A stretch of DNA of 64,000 nt from Antarcticimicrobium sp. (GTDB lineage: Bacteria; Pseudomonadota; Alphaproteobacteria; Rhodobacterales; Rhodobacteraceae): NCBI RefSeq assembly GCF_029212575.1, contig NZ_JARGPK010000055.1, forward strand, positions 62,001-126,000, read 5' to 3'. Below, in pieces: positions 27,881 through 37,372 of the stretch. Position 1 is the stretch's first letter. Each line of letters starts with the position of its first letter. The notes beneath the pieces were generated by a model. It did not search any database, had not been told where the DNA came from, and was given only the letters and a program-made list of their open reading frames with translations. A program made the position numbers and the translations under genes.

Positions 27881-28504
27881 TCAGACGATGGTGGCCTCGG
27901 TCGAGGCGACCATTTCCTCGTGGGTCACGCCGGGCGCAAGCTCGACGATGTGCAGCCCCTTGTGATCCACGTCCAGCACACCGAGGTTGGTGATGATGCG
28001 GTCGACCACGCCCTTGCCGGTCAGCGGCAGCGTGCAGTCCTTGAGAACCTTGCTTTCGCCGGCCTTGTTGGTGTGGTCCATCACCACGATCACGCGGCCG
28101 ACGCCGGCGACCAGGTCCATCGCGCCGCCCATGCCCTTGACCAGCTTGCCGGGGATCATCCAGTTGGCCAGATCGCCGTTCTCGCTGACCTCCATCGCGC
28201 CCAGGATCGCGGCGGCGATCTTTCCGCCGCGGATCATCCCGAACGAGGTGGCGCTGTCGAAATAGGCGGTGCGGCGAAGCTCGGTGATGGTCTGCTTGCC
28301 GGCGTTGATCAGGTCGGGATCCTCGTCCCCCTCAAAGGGAAACGGGCCCATGCCCAGCATGCCGTTTTCCGATTGCAGCGTGATGTCCTTGTCGCCGACA
28401 TAGTTCGCCACCAGCGTCGGAATCCCGATGCCGAGGTTCACATACATGCCGTCTTCCAGCTCTTGCGCGGCGCGCTCGGCCATTTGGTTGCGGTCCCATG
28501 CCAT
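27881..28504 (-). CDS. scoB: 3-oxoacid CoA-transferase, subunit B
   Basis: 207 residues. The catalytic glutamate lies in the [12 protein letters not shown] motif; [12 protein letters not shown] and the C-terminal [22 protein letters not shown] are family hallmarks. With subunit A it transfers CoA from succinyl-CoA to acetoacetate or a related 3-oxoacid, allowing ketone-body or polyhydroxybutyrate use. Substrate range cannot be read from the sequence. Three bases after subunit A on the minus strand. Confidence 0.93.
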   Translation of the reverse strand: MAWDRNQMAERAAQELEDGMYVNLGIGIPTLVANYVGDKDITLQSENGMLGMGPFPFEGDEDPDLINAGKQTITELRRTAYFDSATSFGMIRGGKIAAAILGAMEVSENGDLANWMIPGKLVKGMGGAMDLVAGVGRVIVVMDHTNKAGESKVLKDCTLPLTGKGVVDRIITNLGVLDVDHKGLHIVELAPGVTHEEMVASTEATIV

Positions 28505-28507
28505 GGT

Positions 28508-29212
28508 TCAGGCCTCCTCACGCTTGCGGGTGGTGCGCTGTTCGATGCGCTTTTCGTGCGTGCCCTGCACGATGCGGTGCACGTAGACGCCGGGCAGGTG
28601 GATGCTGTCGGGGTCCAGCGTGCCGGGTTCGACGATTTCCTCGACCTCGACGACGCAGATCTTGCCGCACATCGCCGCTGGCGGGTTGAAGTTGCGGGCG
28701 GTCTTGCGGAACACCAGGTTGCCGGTGGTGTCGGCCTTCCACGCCTTGACGATGGACAGATCGGCGAAAATGCCCTCTTCCAGGATGTAGTCCTGGCCGT
28801 TGAAGGTCTTGACCTCCTTGCCATCGGCGATGACGGTGCCGACCCCGGTCTTGGTATAGAACCCGGGGATGCCGCAGCCGCCGGCGCGCATGCGCTCGGC
28901 CAGGGTGCCCTGCGGGTTGAACTCCAGCTCCAGCTCGCCCGACAGGTACTGGCGCATGAATTCCGCGGTCTCGCCCACGTAGGAGGACATCATCTTCTTG
29001 ACCTGCTTGGTCTGGAGCAGAACACCCAGCCCGAAATCGTCGACACCGGCGTTGTTGGAGGCGACGGTCAGATCCTTGGTGCCGGCGTCGCGGATCGCTG
29101 CGATCAGCAGTTCCGGGATGCCGCAGAGGCCGAAGCCGCCTGCCGCGATCAGCATGCCGTCGAACAGCACGCCATCCAGCGCGTCGGCGGCGGTGGGGTA
29201 TATCTTATTCAT
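28508..29212 (-). CDS. scoA: 3-oxoacid CoA-transferase, subunit A
   Basis: 234 residues. The CoA-binding glycine motif GGFGLCGIPELLI is at ~25-37, followed by SNNAGVDDFGLG and the GGCGIPGFYTKTGVGT stretch typical of SCOT/AtoD alpha subunits. Pairs with the downstream beta subunit. First gene of a two-gene operon. The promoter region upstream is shared with the divergent RTX gene. Confidence 0.93.
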   Translation of the reverse strand: MNKIYPTAADALDGVLFDGMLIAAGGFGLCGIPELLIAAIRDAGTKDLTVASNNAGVDDFGLGVLLQTKQVKKMMSSYVGETAEFMRQYLSGELELEFNPQGTLAERMRAGGCGIPGFYTKTGVGTVIADGKEVKTFNGQDYILEEGIFADLSIVKAWKADTTGNLVFRKTARNFNPPAAMCGKICVVEVEEIVEPGTLDPDSIHLPGVYVHRIVQGTHEKRIEQRTTRKREEA

Positions 29213-29337
29213 GGATCACTCCCTAAAACCCAGGTTGCGGCAATCACTGCCGGGCAGGGCGGCAAGAGTCAATGTTCCGCCCCGGCTGCGCCTATGCTGC
29301 GGCTGCATGTATCCTGACTGACCCCACCCGGCCAATA

Positions 29338-29366
29338 CGTAGAAATACCCCAATCCGTAGAAATAC
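29338..29366. promoter_or_regulatory. 11-bp direct repeats between scoA and the first RTX gene
   Basis: CGTAGAAATAC occurs twice, starts 18 bases apart, in the 295-base divergent gap. Spacing near two helical turns suggests a side-by-side binding site for an unknown regulator. No further copy was noticed in the window. No gene was found in the gap. Confidence 0.4.
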
Positions 29367-29507
29367 GCGGGATGGTCCCCGGAAGGGGGCTGGCCGCCGC
29401 TTTCCCGACGTCGAAGTGCCACAATCTCGCGGTTCACTCCCGCCCCGGCACGCCCGAGTCGATTCCCGGGTGAGGCAAGTGACCAGGGTTGCAAGGACGG
29501 AGGCCCC

Positions 29508-30515
29508 ATGACCGGAACCTATGCGGAGTTCCTCGACGCGCTGCGGATGCGCGAATCCTCCGGCGACTACAGCGCGGTGAACACGTTGGGCTATCTCGGC
29601 GCCTATCAGTTCGGCGAAGCGGCGCTTGTCGATCTCGGCTTCGTCATCCGCGACGCCAACCCTTACGATAACCATTTCGACGCCGGGTTCAGTGGTAAGC
29701 TGGGGATTACCTCCGCCGCCGATTTCCTTGCCGCGCCGGGGGCGCAGGACACCGCCGCGGAGGAGTGGATGAAGCTTTTGTGGCGCTATATCGGGGCGGT
29801 GGAGGTCGATGCGGTGCTCGGCCATGTGATCGGCGGCATCCACCTGACCGCCAGCGGCATGCTGGCCGGGGCGCATCTGCTGGGCGCGGGCGGGCTGCGC
29901 GACTGGGTGCGCTCCGACGGCAGCCTCGACCGCAGCGATGCCTATGGCACCTCCATCACCGACTACCTCGAGTTCTTCGGCGGCTACGAGATCCCCTTCG
30001 TCGCCTCGGCCACCCTGACCGGCGATGACCGCCTGTCGGGCGGCGCGGGTGATGACCGGATCGCCGCGCTCACCGGCGCGGATGTGATCAAGGGCGGAGA
30101 GGGGGACGACACGCTGCTGGGCGGGGCAGGGCGCGACCGGCTCAGGGGCGACGCCGGCGACGACAGGCTCAAGGGCGGGGCAGGGCGCGACCGGCTGGAT
30201 GGCGGCGCCGGTGACGACAGGCTCATCGGCGGCGCCCACCGTGACCGGCTGAACGGGCAGGCCGGGGACGACAGGCTGACCGGCGGCGGCGGGGCCGACA
30301 GGTTCATCTTCCGCTCGTCCGGCGGCAACGACACGATCACCGATTTCCGCGACGATCTGGATAGGCTGGTGTTCCGCAAACTGGACGGGGCCGCCGAGAT
30401 CCTGACCCAGGCCACGCAGGTAGGCGAGGACGTGCTGTTCGACTTCGGCGGGGGCGACACGCTCAGGGTTCTGGACACCACGATCGGCGCGTTGAGCGAC
30501 GATATCCTCGCCTGA
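29508..30515 (+). CDS. RTX protein with N-terminal lysozyme-like domain
   Basis: 335 residues, no signal peptide. The N-terminal ~150 residues look like a transglycosylase/lysozyme fold: RMRESSGDYSAVNTLGYLGAYQFGEAAL puts a candidate catalytic glutamate at E16. From ~170 to 268 run RTX nonapeptide repeats (GGAGDDRL, GGEGDDTLLGGAGRDRL...), which bind calcium in the beta-roll. The C-terminus ends in DFGGGDTLRVLDTTIGALSDDILA, a type I secretion-like tail. Likely exported by a type I system encoded elsewhere, folding outside in calcium. Possibly an exported peptidoglycan hydrolase; activity not shown. Confidence 0.8.
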   Translation: MTGTYAEFLDALRMRESSGDYSAVNTLGYLGAYQFGEAALVDLGFVIRDANPYDNHFDAGFSGKLGITSAADFLAAPGAQDTAAEEWMKLLWRYIGAVEVDAVLGHVIGGIHLTASGMLAGAHLLGAGGLRDWVRSDGSLDRSDAYGTSITDYLEFFGGYEIPFVASATLTGDDRLSGGAGDDRIAALTGADVIKGGEGDDTLLGGAGRDRLRGDAGDDRLKGGAGRDRLDGGAGDDRLIGGAHRDRLNGQAGDDRLTGGGGADRFIFRSSGGNDTITDFRDDLDRLVFRKLDGAAEILTQATQVGEDVLFDFGGGDTLRVLDTTIGALSDDILA

Positions 30516-30894
30516 GCGGCGATGTGAACAGGGGCTTTCCGGGGCTTTACCCCTTGGTTGGCTTTTCCGTGACCCGCTCCAACGGGCCAGTCCCGTGCAT
30601 GCGGAACCGTCGGCCTTGCGGACAAGGCGGGCACGCGTGCAAGCTCGGCCTGCGGCGTTTGGTCAAGACCGTTTGCCCGCAAACAGCGCTCCCCGGTCAA
30701 ACGCCGATCAACTCCGCCTTCGCAACCGGAAGTTGCGATCATATTGCGTGCCATTTGCCCGCATCATCGCACAGTTGGTGCAACAGATTTTCAGGATTGA
30801 TGTAGGCAAAAAACGGTGTCAATAAAAGGGGATGAGGCCCTTCAATCGAGGAAGGCCGGTTTTTTCAGAACCAAAACCACTCGAGTAGCAAACA
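30516..30894. other. intergenic region between the two RTX genes
   Basis: 379 bases. It holds a GGGG-CTTTA-CCCC hairpin (30541-30553) with scattered Ts after it, a possible weak terminator of the first RTX gene, and a CGCAAC-CGGAA-GTTGCG hairpin (30721-30737). The last ~100 bases are A/T-rich and probably promoter. A 93-codon frame here has no recognisable features and was not called. Confidence 0.4.
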
Positions 30895-32616
30895 ATGATT
30901 GAGTATGTTGCTGGCACAGGTGCCGTCGACCTGATTTCACAGACTTATGGACGCCCGTTCGACCTGAACGTCGCGCGGATCGCCGGTATCCATGATGGCA
31001 GGATCACGCTGCTTGGTGGGGATGCCATCGACAAAGGCCCCGACAAGGACAGCTATCCGGTCACCAATGTCATTGTCGCATCGCTGAGTGACTTCGCCGT
31101 TGAGGATACCTATACCATCTACGACCAATCGGGCAGAACGCTTGAGACGGGCGCATGGCCTCCAACGTTGCTGACCGACGCCGACATCTCCGACACCGGC
31201 ACGCTGTTCCTGAGTTTTCGCCAGTTCGCAGACAGTGCCGATTATCCGTCAGAGACGGAACAGGTTATCGTGACGTCCACCCGGTCCGGCCTGGGAACAG
31301 TCAAGAGTTCTATCCCGGCCGATTATGACGATCATGGCTATTCATACGATGCCAAGCTGCAAACCCTGGCTGGCGGAGATGTGCTCGCTGTCATTCAGGT
31401 GGGCCAGAAAATGGTGGCCCAGAAGTACGCAACCGATGGAACCCCTGTCGGGGATGAGTATTTTCTGACCAGCCATCGCCCCGATCCGTTTCACAGCTTT
31501 GTTCCTGAAGATGCCTTCGGCCCCCTTACATTGAAGAAGCAGGACAGACTCGTCACCTGGCAGGCAAACGACTATGGTGAAAAGAAGGTTCTGGGTGTCG
31601 TCGTTGACAAATTCGGCGTGGCGAAGTCCGAGACGCTGACCCTGGCCGACCCTTTCGAAGCAGACAAGGGCGTTCATACCCACGAACTGGTGCAGTTGAA
31701 AGGCGGCGGTTTCGCGGTGTTCTGGCTCGAAACGCCCGAGAGTGGCTGGGTCAACTATATATCGCTCAAATACAATATTTTTGACAAGCACGGCGAACAG
31801 GTCGGGTCCACGACCACGCTGCATACTGCGGACAAGGTTCCTGGGGGGTATGCAAGCATGCCGTCGCAGCTCTCCCTCGACGTTCTCGACAACGGCGCAT
31901 TTTCGGTGGTCTGGCAGTCCGACAGCACCAACATCGCGTTCTTCGACAATGCCGGTCGCCAATTGGGCAACGCCTCCGAAGTTCCCGGCTCGGACCTGTT
32001 TTTCAGCTATACGATTCTCGATACCGCGACTCTGCCGAATGGGGACCTGGTGTTGTATTCGTCAATTTACGGCGACGCGACCGAAGGAACCGCTTTGCTC
32101 ACCCGGTTGGAGACACTCGAAGTAGAAATCGATTTCAGTTCGACGCGGGGGGACGATTGGCGGCTGGGCACGCAAGATGGCGACAGGATTTCCGGCCTCA
32201 AGGGCGATGATCGGCTGGACGGATTCGACGGTGGTGACAGGCTTGTCGGGGGGCGAGGTGCGGATCTGCTGAATGGTGGCCGTGGGAACGACACGCTTGT
32301 GGGCGGACAAGGCGCGGATCTGCTGAATGGCGGCCGTGGGAACGACACGCTTTCCGGAGGCAAGGGGCCGGATACCCTGAAGGGCGGTTCCGGGCGGGAC
32401 GTTTTCGTTTTCGACGCGAAGATGAACGAAGGCCGGGACACGATCGAGGACTTCAATGCAAGAAGCGACACGATCAGAATCATGAAGGCCGACTATTCCG
32501 ATCTGATCTTCTCCAGGATCGCCGACGGCGTCAGAGTGGACTACGACGGAGGTTCGTTCGATCTGGTTGGTCTGAAAATGAAGGCCTTATCCGAGGACAT
32601 CTTCGACTTCGGATGA
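30895..32616 (+). CDS. RTX calcium-binding protein with beta-propeller-like N-terminal region
   Basis: 573 residues, no signal peptide. The first ~400 residues are beta-rich, with repeated segments such as RITLLGGDAI, LQTLAGGDVLAVIQVGQ, LVQLKGGGFAVFWLE and LDVLDNGAFSVVWQSD, which resemble propeller-type repeats. RTX repeats occupy ~430-500 (GGRGADLLNGGRGNDTLVGGQGADLL...). The tail FDLVGLKMKALSEDIFDFG resembles a type I secretion signal. Base composition is visibly lower in GC than neighbours. No good ribosome site precedes the ATG. Probably a secreted adhesin or matrix protein. Confidence 0.8.
   Translation: MIEYVAGTGAVDLISQTYGRPFDLNVARIAGIHDGRITLLGGDAIDKGPDKDSYPVTNVIVASLSDFAVEDTYTIYDQSGRTLETGAWPPTLLTDADISDTGTLFLSFRQFADSADYPSETEQVIVTSTRSGLGTVKSSIPADYDDHGYSYDAKLQTLAGGDVLAVIQVGQKMVAQKYATDGTPVGDEYFLTSHRPDPFHSFVPEDAFGPLTLKKQDRLVTWQANDYGEKKVLGVVVDKFGVAKSETLTLADPFEADKGVHTHELVQLKGGGFAVFWLETPESGWVNYISLKYNIFDKHGEQVGSTTTLHTADKVPGGYASMPSQLSLDVLDNGAFSVVWQSDSTNIAFFDNAGRQLGNASEVPGSDLFFSYTILDTATLPNGDLVLYSSIYGDATEGTALLTRLETLEVEIDFSSTRGDDWRLGTQDGDRISGLKGDDRLDGFDGGDRLVGGRGADLLNGGRGNDTLVGGQGADLLNGGRGNDTLSGGKGPDTLKGGSGRDVFVFDAKMNEGRDTIEDFNARSDTIRIMKADYSDLIFSRIADGVRVDYDGGSFDLVGLKMKALSEDIFDFG
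32260..32352 (+). repeat. 54-base internal tandem repeat in the second RTX gene
   Basis: A 39-base block starting gcggatctgctgaatgg recurs 54 bases later with one difference. The period equals two RTX nonapeptides (18 residues), showing recent expansion or recombination of the calcium-binding repeat. Confidence 0.8.
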
Positions 32617-32789
32617 GCTCGACCAGCCAGAAGCCATGTCAGGCGTGGATCAAACTGGATCGATTTAGCTGTCGATCTTGGCGTTCCGGGCGCGTTGCGA
32701 AAACGGAAAGGCAATGACCATGACGTTCGTAGCTTGGCAGGAGGCAGGTAAAATGGGTTCGAACCGGCCCTTGCCCCCCACACGATAGG

Positions 32790-32816
32790 AAAAAGCGCGC
32801 CGCCCGGGCGACGCGC
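32790..32816 (-). terminator. rho-independent terminator of topA
   Basis: On the minus strand a 9-bp stem (GCGCGUCGC with GCGGCGCGC, one G-U), CCGG loop, followed by TTTTT. 25 bases after the topA stop. The rest of the gap to the convergent RTX gene shows no gene. Confidence 0.75.
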
Positions 32817-32841
32817 CGTTTCACATCGGACCCGGCGCGGC

Positions 32842-35421
32842 CTACTCCCCCGCCGCCGTTTTCTTGGCCGCTGGTTTCTTTTTCGGTGCGGCCTTCTTCG
32901 GCGCCGCGGTCTTCTTGGCGGCGGTCTTGCGCGCGGGCTTCTTCTTGGCCGCCTTCTCTGCGATCAGCGCAACCGCCTGCTCCATGGTCAGGTCCGCCGG
33001 CTCGGTCTCTTTCGGCAGGGTGGCGTTGACCTTGCCCCATTTGACATAAGGACCGTAGCGGCCATCCATCACGTTCACCGGCCCGCCCTCGGTGGGGTGT
33101 TCGCCCAGCTCCTTGAGCGGCTTGGCCGCTGCCCCGCGCCCACCGCGCGCGGCCTTCTTGGCCAACTCGTCCACGGCGCGGTTGATGCCGATGGTAAAGA
33201 CATCCTCGACGTCCTTGAGGTTGGCATAGATCTTGCCGTGCCTGACGTAAGGCCCGTAGCGACCGATCGCCGCCTCGATCATCTCGCCATCCTCGGGGTG
33301 CGCCCCGATCTCGCGCGGCAGGTTCAGCAGCATCAGCGCCTTGTCCAGGTCGATCTGGTCCAGTTCCCAGCCCTTGGGAATCGAGGCGCGCGGCGGTTTC
33401 GGCACCTCCTCGGTGGCCTCGCCGCGCTGCACATAGGGGCCGAACCGCCCCTTGCGCAGGCTGATCACCTCGTCATTGTCATAGCCCAGGATCTTGCCGT
33501 CCGGGCCGATTTCGTCGCTCTCCATGCCCGGCGGGCCGAAGGGGCGGGTATAGCGGCACTCGGGGTAGTTCGAACAGCCGATGAAGGCCCCGCCCGAGCG
33601 CGCCGTGCGCATGCTCAGCCGGCCCGCGCCGCAATTGGGGCAGAGCCGGGGATCGCTGCCGTCCTCCTTCGGGGGGAACAGGTGCGGCTCCAGCACCTCG
33701 TTGATCTTTTCCAGCACCTCGGTGATGCGCAGTTCAGAGGTCTCGGCGATGGCGGCCGAGAAATCGCGCCAGAACCGCGCCAGAACGTCCTTGTAATCGG
33801 CCTCGCCGGCGCTGACCTCGTCCAGCTCGTTCTCGAGCTCGGCGGTAAAGTCATAGCCCACGTATCTGCGGAAATAGTTCTGCAGAAAGGCGATCACCAA
33901 CCGGCCCTTGTCCTCGGGGATCAGCCGGTTCTTTTCCTTGCGGACATAGCCCCGGTCCTGGATCGTGGTGACGATGCTGGCATAGGTCGAGGGCCGCCCG
34001 ATGCCCAGTTCTTCCATCTTCTTGACCAGCGTCGCCTCGGTATAGCGCGGCGGCGGCTGGGTGAAATGCTGCTCGGGCGTCACGCCGCGCTTTTCCGCCT
34101 TCTCGCCCTGCATGATCTGCGGCAGGCGCTTGTCGTCCTCGTCGGTGACGTCGTCGCGCCCCTCCTCGTAGACCCGCATGAACCCGTCGAACAGCACCAC
34201 CTGCCCGGTCGCGCGCAGCCCGACCTGGCCGTCGGCGCTAGCGATCTCGACCGTGGTGCGTTCCAGCCGGGCCGCCTCCATCTGGCTGGCCAGCGTGCGT
34301 TTCCAGATCAGGTCGTAAAGCTTGCGCTGATCCGCATCCGCCCCCTTCAGCGCCTCGGCGTCGCGGGTCATCTCGGTCGGGCGGATACATTCGTGCGCTT
34401 CCTGCGCGTTCTTGGCCTTGTTCTTGTAGATGCGCGGGCTGCCGGGCACGTATTCGGCGCCGTAGCGCTCCTTGATCGCGTCGCGCGCGGCGGTGACCGC
34501 CTCGGGTGCCATGTCGATGCCGTCGGTCCGCATGTAGGTGATATAGCCCGCTTCGTAGAGGCGCTGTGCCGTGCTCATGGTCTGGCGCGCGCCCATGCCG
34601 AACTTGCGGCTGGCCTCCTGCTGCAGGGTCGAGGTCATGAAGGGGGGCGAGGGGTTGCGGTTGGCCGGCTTGGCCTCGACGCTGGCGACGCTCAGATCGC
34701 GGCTGGTGATCGCCTGCACCGCCAGCTCGGCCTGGGTGCCGTTCTCGATGTCGAATTTGTCGAGCTTCTTGCCCGCCAGGATCGTCAGCCGGGCCTCGTA
34801 CTCCTGCCCGCGCGGGGTGGAAAGCACCGCCTTGACCGTCCAGTATTCGCGCGGGTTGAACGCCTCGATCTCCATCTCGCGTTCGACGATCAGCCGCAGG
34901 CAGACCGATTGCACGCGTCCCGCCGATTTAGCCCCGGGCAGCTTGCGCCAGAGCACCGGCGAGAGGTTGAAGCCCACAAGGTAATCCAGCGCGCGGCGCG
35001 CCAGATAGGCCTCGACCAGCGGCGCATCTACGTCACGGGGGTGTTTCATCGCCTCGGTCACCGCGTCCTTGGTGATGGCGTTGAAGGTCACCCGCGACAC
35101 CGCGGTGTCCTTCTTGATCGACTTGCGCTTGGTCAGCGCCTCCTGCAGGTGCCAGCTGATCGCCTCGCCCTCGCGGTCGGGGTCGGTGGCGAGGATCAGC
35201 GCGTTGTCCTCTTTCAGCGCATCGGCGATCGCCTTGACATGTTTGCGGCTGTCGGCGGCGATCTCCCATTTCATGTCGAAATCATGCTCGGGATCGACCG
35301 ATCCGTCCTTGGGCGGCAGGTCGCGCACATGCCCGTAAGACGCCAGAACGGTGTAGTTGGGGCCGAGATATTTGTTGATCGTTTTTGCTTTGGCCGGGGA
35401 TTCGACAACAACTACGGGCAT
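32842..35421 (-). CDS. topA: DNA topoisomerase I
   Basis: 859 residues. Type IA topoisomerase relaxing negative supercoils. The TOPRIM domain starts VVVESPAKAKTINKYLG with DPDREGEAISWH. The active-site tyrosine is at ~296 in GYITYMRTDG. One four-cysteine zinc ribbon (CPNCGAGRL...CSNYPEC) follows, then TOPRIM-C-type repeats (YGPYVKWGK and relatives). The last ~40 residues are an Ala/Lys/Pro-rich basic tail. Single gene with its own terminator. Confidence 0.97.
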   Translation of the reverse strand: MPVVVVESPAKAKTINKYLGPNYTVLASYGHVRDLPPKDGSVDPEHDFDMKWEIAADSRKHVKAIADALKEDNALILATDPDREGEAISWHLQEALTKRKSIKKDTAVSRVTFNAITKDAVTEAMKHPRDVDAPLVEAYLARRALDYLVGFNLSPVLWRKLPGAKSAGRVQSVCLRLIVEREMEIEAFNPREYWTVKAVLSTPRGQEYEARLTILAGKKLDKFDIENGTQAELAVQAITSRDLSVASVEAKPANRNPSPPFMTSTLQQEASRKFGMGARQTMSTAQRLYEAGYITYMRTDGIDMAPEAVTAARDAIKERYGAEYVPGSPRIYKNKAKNAQEAHECIRPTEMTRDAEALKGADADQRKLYDLIWKRTLASQMEAARLERTTVEIASADGQVGLRATGQVVLFDGFMRVYEEGRDDVTDEDDKRLPQIMQGEKAEKRGVTPEQHFTQPPPRYTEATLVKKMEELGIGRPSTYASIVTTIQDRGYVRKEKNRLIPEDKGRLVIAFLQNYFRRYVGYDFTAELENELDEVSAGEADYKDVLARFWRDFSAAIAETSELRITEVLEKINEVLEPHLFPPKEDGSDPRLCPNCGAGRLSMRTARSGGAFIGCSNYPECRYTRPFGPPGMESDEIGPDGKILGYDNDEVISLRKGRFGPYVQRGEATEEVPKPPRASIPKGWELDQIDLDKALMLLNLPREIGAHPEDGEMIEAAIGRYGPYVRHGKIYANLKDVEDVFTIGINRAVDELAKKAARGGRGAAAKPLKELGEHPTEGGPVNVMDGRYGPYVKWGKVNATLPKETEPADLTMEQAVALIAEKAAKKKPARKTAAKKTAAPKKAAPKKKPAAKKTAAGE

Positions 35422-35573
35422 TTAGCGGAAAACCTCTCGCGACTTAATCGGCGCTTTCTATGGCGGGCCACCATGCGGGGCGCAAGAGCGGATTGTCAAT
35501 CCGCGCCGTTTCGGCACAGAATGTTCCCGGCGGAGCACTGGCGATTCCGCCAAATTGCAGGGAGGAAACTGCC

Positions 35574-36020
35574 ATGCTGCGCGCGGTGATCACGGTTGTT
35601 TTTCTGCTCACCGGTTCGATCCCGGCACTGGCGCAGGGCTGGCACGAGCCGCAGCGCGGGACCGAGCTTCGCGCGGCGCTGATGGACGCGCTGCGCCCGC
35701 ATGCGGCCTGGCTGCTGGGCGCGCCGGTGGAATTCATGGTTCACGAATTGCGCGTCAGCGGCGACCTGGGTTTTGCCTCGGTCTCGCCGCAGCGTCCCGG
35801 TGGCGGTGCGATCCAGCTCTGGCAGACCCCCGGTGTGGCCCGTGGAGAGATCGACCCGCAGATGGAGGGCGGCGTGACGATGCAAGCGCTCTACCTCCGG
35901 TCGGGGCGGACCTGGGTCGCGGTGCATTGGGCGATGGGCGCCTCGGACGTCTGGTACGCCTATGGCCCGATCTGCGCGATCTGGCGCCCGGTGATCCCCG
36001 AGGCCTGCCAGGGGATGTAG
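35574..36020 (+). CDS. small exported protein of unknown function
   Basis: 148 residues with a signal peptide (MLRAVITVVFLLTGSIPALA, cleavage before QGW). The mature part has GTELRAALMDALRPHAAWLLGAPVEFMVHELRVSGDLGFASVSPQRPGG and ends CAIWRPVIPEACQGM with two cysteines. The pattern suggests a compact periplasmic domain; no family was recognised with confidence. GGGAGGAAA before the ATG supports this start over an upstream in-frame ATG. Divergent from topA, convergent with dprA. Confidence 0.75.
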   Translation: MLRAVITVVFLLTGSIPALAQGWHEPQRGTELRAALMDALRPHAAWLLGAPVEFMVHELRVSGDLGFASVSPQRPGGGAIQLWQTPGVARGEIDPQMEGGVTMQALYLRSGRTWVAVHWAMGASDVWYAYGPICAIWRPVIPEACQGM

Positions 36021-36161
36021 CGCCGCGCGCGCCGCCGCTCCGCGGGGGCCGGCGTGCCGGTTGCCCGGGCGGCACCGTCCCCCGCGTCTCACCCGTTTAC
36101 CATTCGATCCCTTATCCGCCCCGGGTGACCGGGCGAGCCAGATCGCACTGGTTACAAACGC

Positions 36162-37316
36162 CTATTGCGGCAGCGACAGCAGCCCACCGGCCTGGCGGGT
36201 GATCTTGCCCTCCAGTTCCAGATCCACCAGCGCCGGGCCGACCTGTCCCGGCGGTATCGAAAGGTCGCGAATCAGCTGGTCCTCGCCCAGCGGCGAGGGG
36301 CCCAGCCGCGACAGGATCTGCTGGTGCAGCCTCGCCGTCTCGCGCAGGCTGCGCTTGTCCGGCGGCGGGGCAGGCGGGGCCGGGGGGGCGGCCGGCAGTT
36401 CGGGTTGCTCCGCCGTCGTCTCCTGCTGCGGCAGCGCCGCGATCACGTCCCTGCCGCCGCGCACCAGCGTGGCGCCGTCGCGGATCAGCATGTTGCAGCC
36501 CGCCGCGCGGGCGTCGAACGGGTGGCCCGGCACCGCCAGCACCTCGCGCCCCTGATCCAGCGCGTCGCGCGCGGTGATCAGGCTGCCCGACCGCGCCGCG
36601 GCCTCGACCACCACGACCGCCTGCGCCAGCCCGGAGATGATGCGGTTGCGGCGCGGGAAATGCCGCGCCTGCGGCGCCGTGCCCATCGGTTGCTCTGAAA
36701 TCAGCAACCCGCGCTTTGCGATGTCGGCGGCCAGCCCCGCGTTCTCCGGCGGGTAGATCACGTCGACGCCGCCCGCCAGAACCGCGACGGTTCCGGTCTC
36801 CAGCGCCGCCAGATGCGCCGCCGCATCCACGCCGCGCGCCAGGCCCGAGGTCACCACGATGCCCTCCGCGCCCAGTTCGCGCGCCAGGGCCCGTGCCATC
36901 CGGGTGCCCAGCGACGAGGCGTTGCGCGCCCCCACCAGCGCCACCGCGCGCCGCGCGAGCAGCGCCGCGTCGCCCACCGCCCAGAGCATCGGCGGCGCGT
37001 CGGAGATGCGCGCCAGATCGGCGGGATAGCGGGGCTCACCGATGCAGATCAGCGCGGCACCCGCAGCGCGCGCGGCCGCCAGTTCGGCCTCGATCTGCCC
37101 CTCGGGGCAGGGGGCATAGCGCTCCAGCCCGGCGTTGCGCGCCACCGAAGGCAGCGCCGCCAGCGCGCGCTGGGCGCTGCCGTGTTCGGCCATCAGCCGG
37201 AAAAAGGTGGAATTGCCTACCCGGTAGGAACGCAGCAGGCGAAGCCAGGCAAACCGGTCATCTTCCGAGGTGGGAGGAGTGAGTGGGTGGGGGGAAGATT
37301 GCTGCGTCTCGGTCAT
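36162..37316 (-). CDS. dprA: DNA-processing protein DprA
   Basis: 384 residues. The Rossmann-type core carries VALVGARNASSLGTRMARALARELG and VVTSGLARGVDAAAHLAALETGTVAVLAGGVDVIYPPEN, diagnostic for DprA/Smf. The C-terminal winged helix (~310-375) follows a proline-rich linker. DprA loads RecA on incoming single-stranded DNA during transformation; in Rhodobacter it is needed by recipients of gene transfer agent DNA (established for that genus). Upstream are a large inverted repeat and a GTTAAC. Confidence 0.95.
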   Translation of the reverse strand: MTETQQSSPHPLTPPTSEDDRFAWLRLLRSYRVGNSTFFRLMAEHGSAQRALAALPSVARNAGLERYAPCPEGQIEAELAAARAAGAALICIGEPRYPADLARISDAPPMLWAVGDAALLARRAVALVGARNASSLGTRMARALARELGAEGIVVTSGLARGVDAAAHLAALETGTVAVLAGGVDVIYPPENAGLAADIAKRGLLISEQPMGTAPQARHFPRRNRIISGLAQAVVVVEAAARSGSLITARDALDQGREVLAVPGHPFDARAAGCNMLIRDGATLVRGGRDVIAALPQQETTAEQPELPAAPPAPPAPPPDKRSLRETARLHQQILSRLGPSPLGEDQLIRDLSIPPGQVGPALVDLELEGKITRQAGGLLSLPQ

Positions 37317-37372
37317 CCGTGGCTCCGCCTGCGTGCGGAACAGCTGTAGAACGCCGGACGTTAACAGGCGGT

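Noticed and set aside
30524-30805. 93-codon frame between the RTX genes
   Set aside because: No ribosome site, odd Cys/Pro/Ser-rich composition and no family pattern; more likely spacer DNA.
33097-35589. 830-codon open frame opposite topA
   Set aside because: Antisense shadow of topA; Arg/Gly/Leu-rich with no motif.
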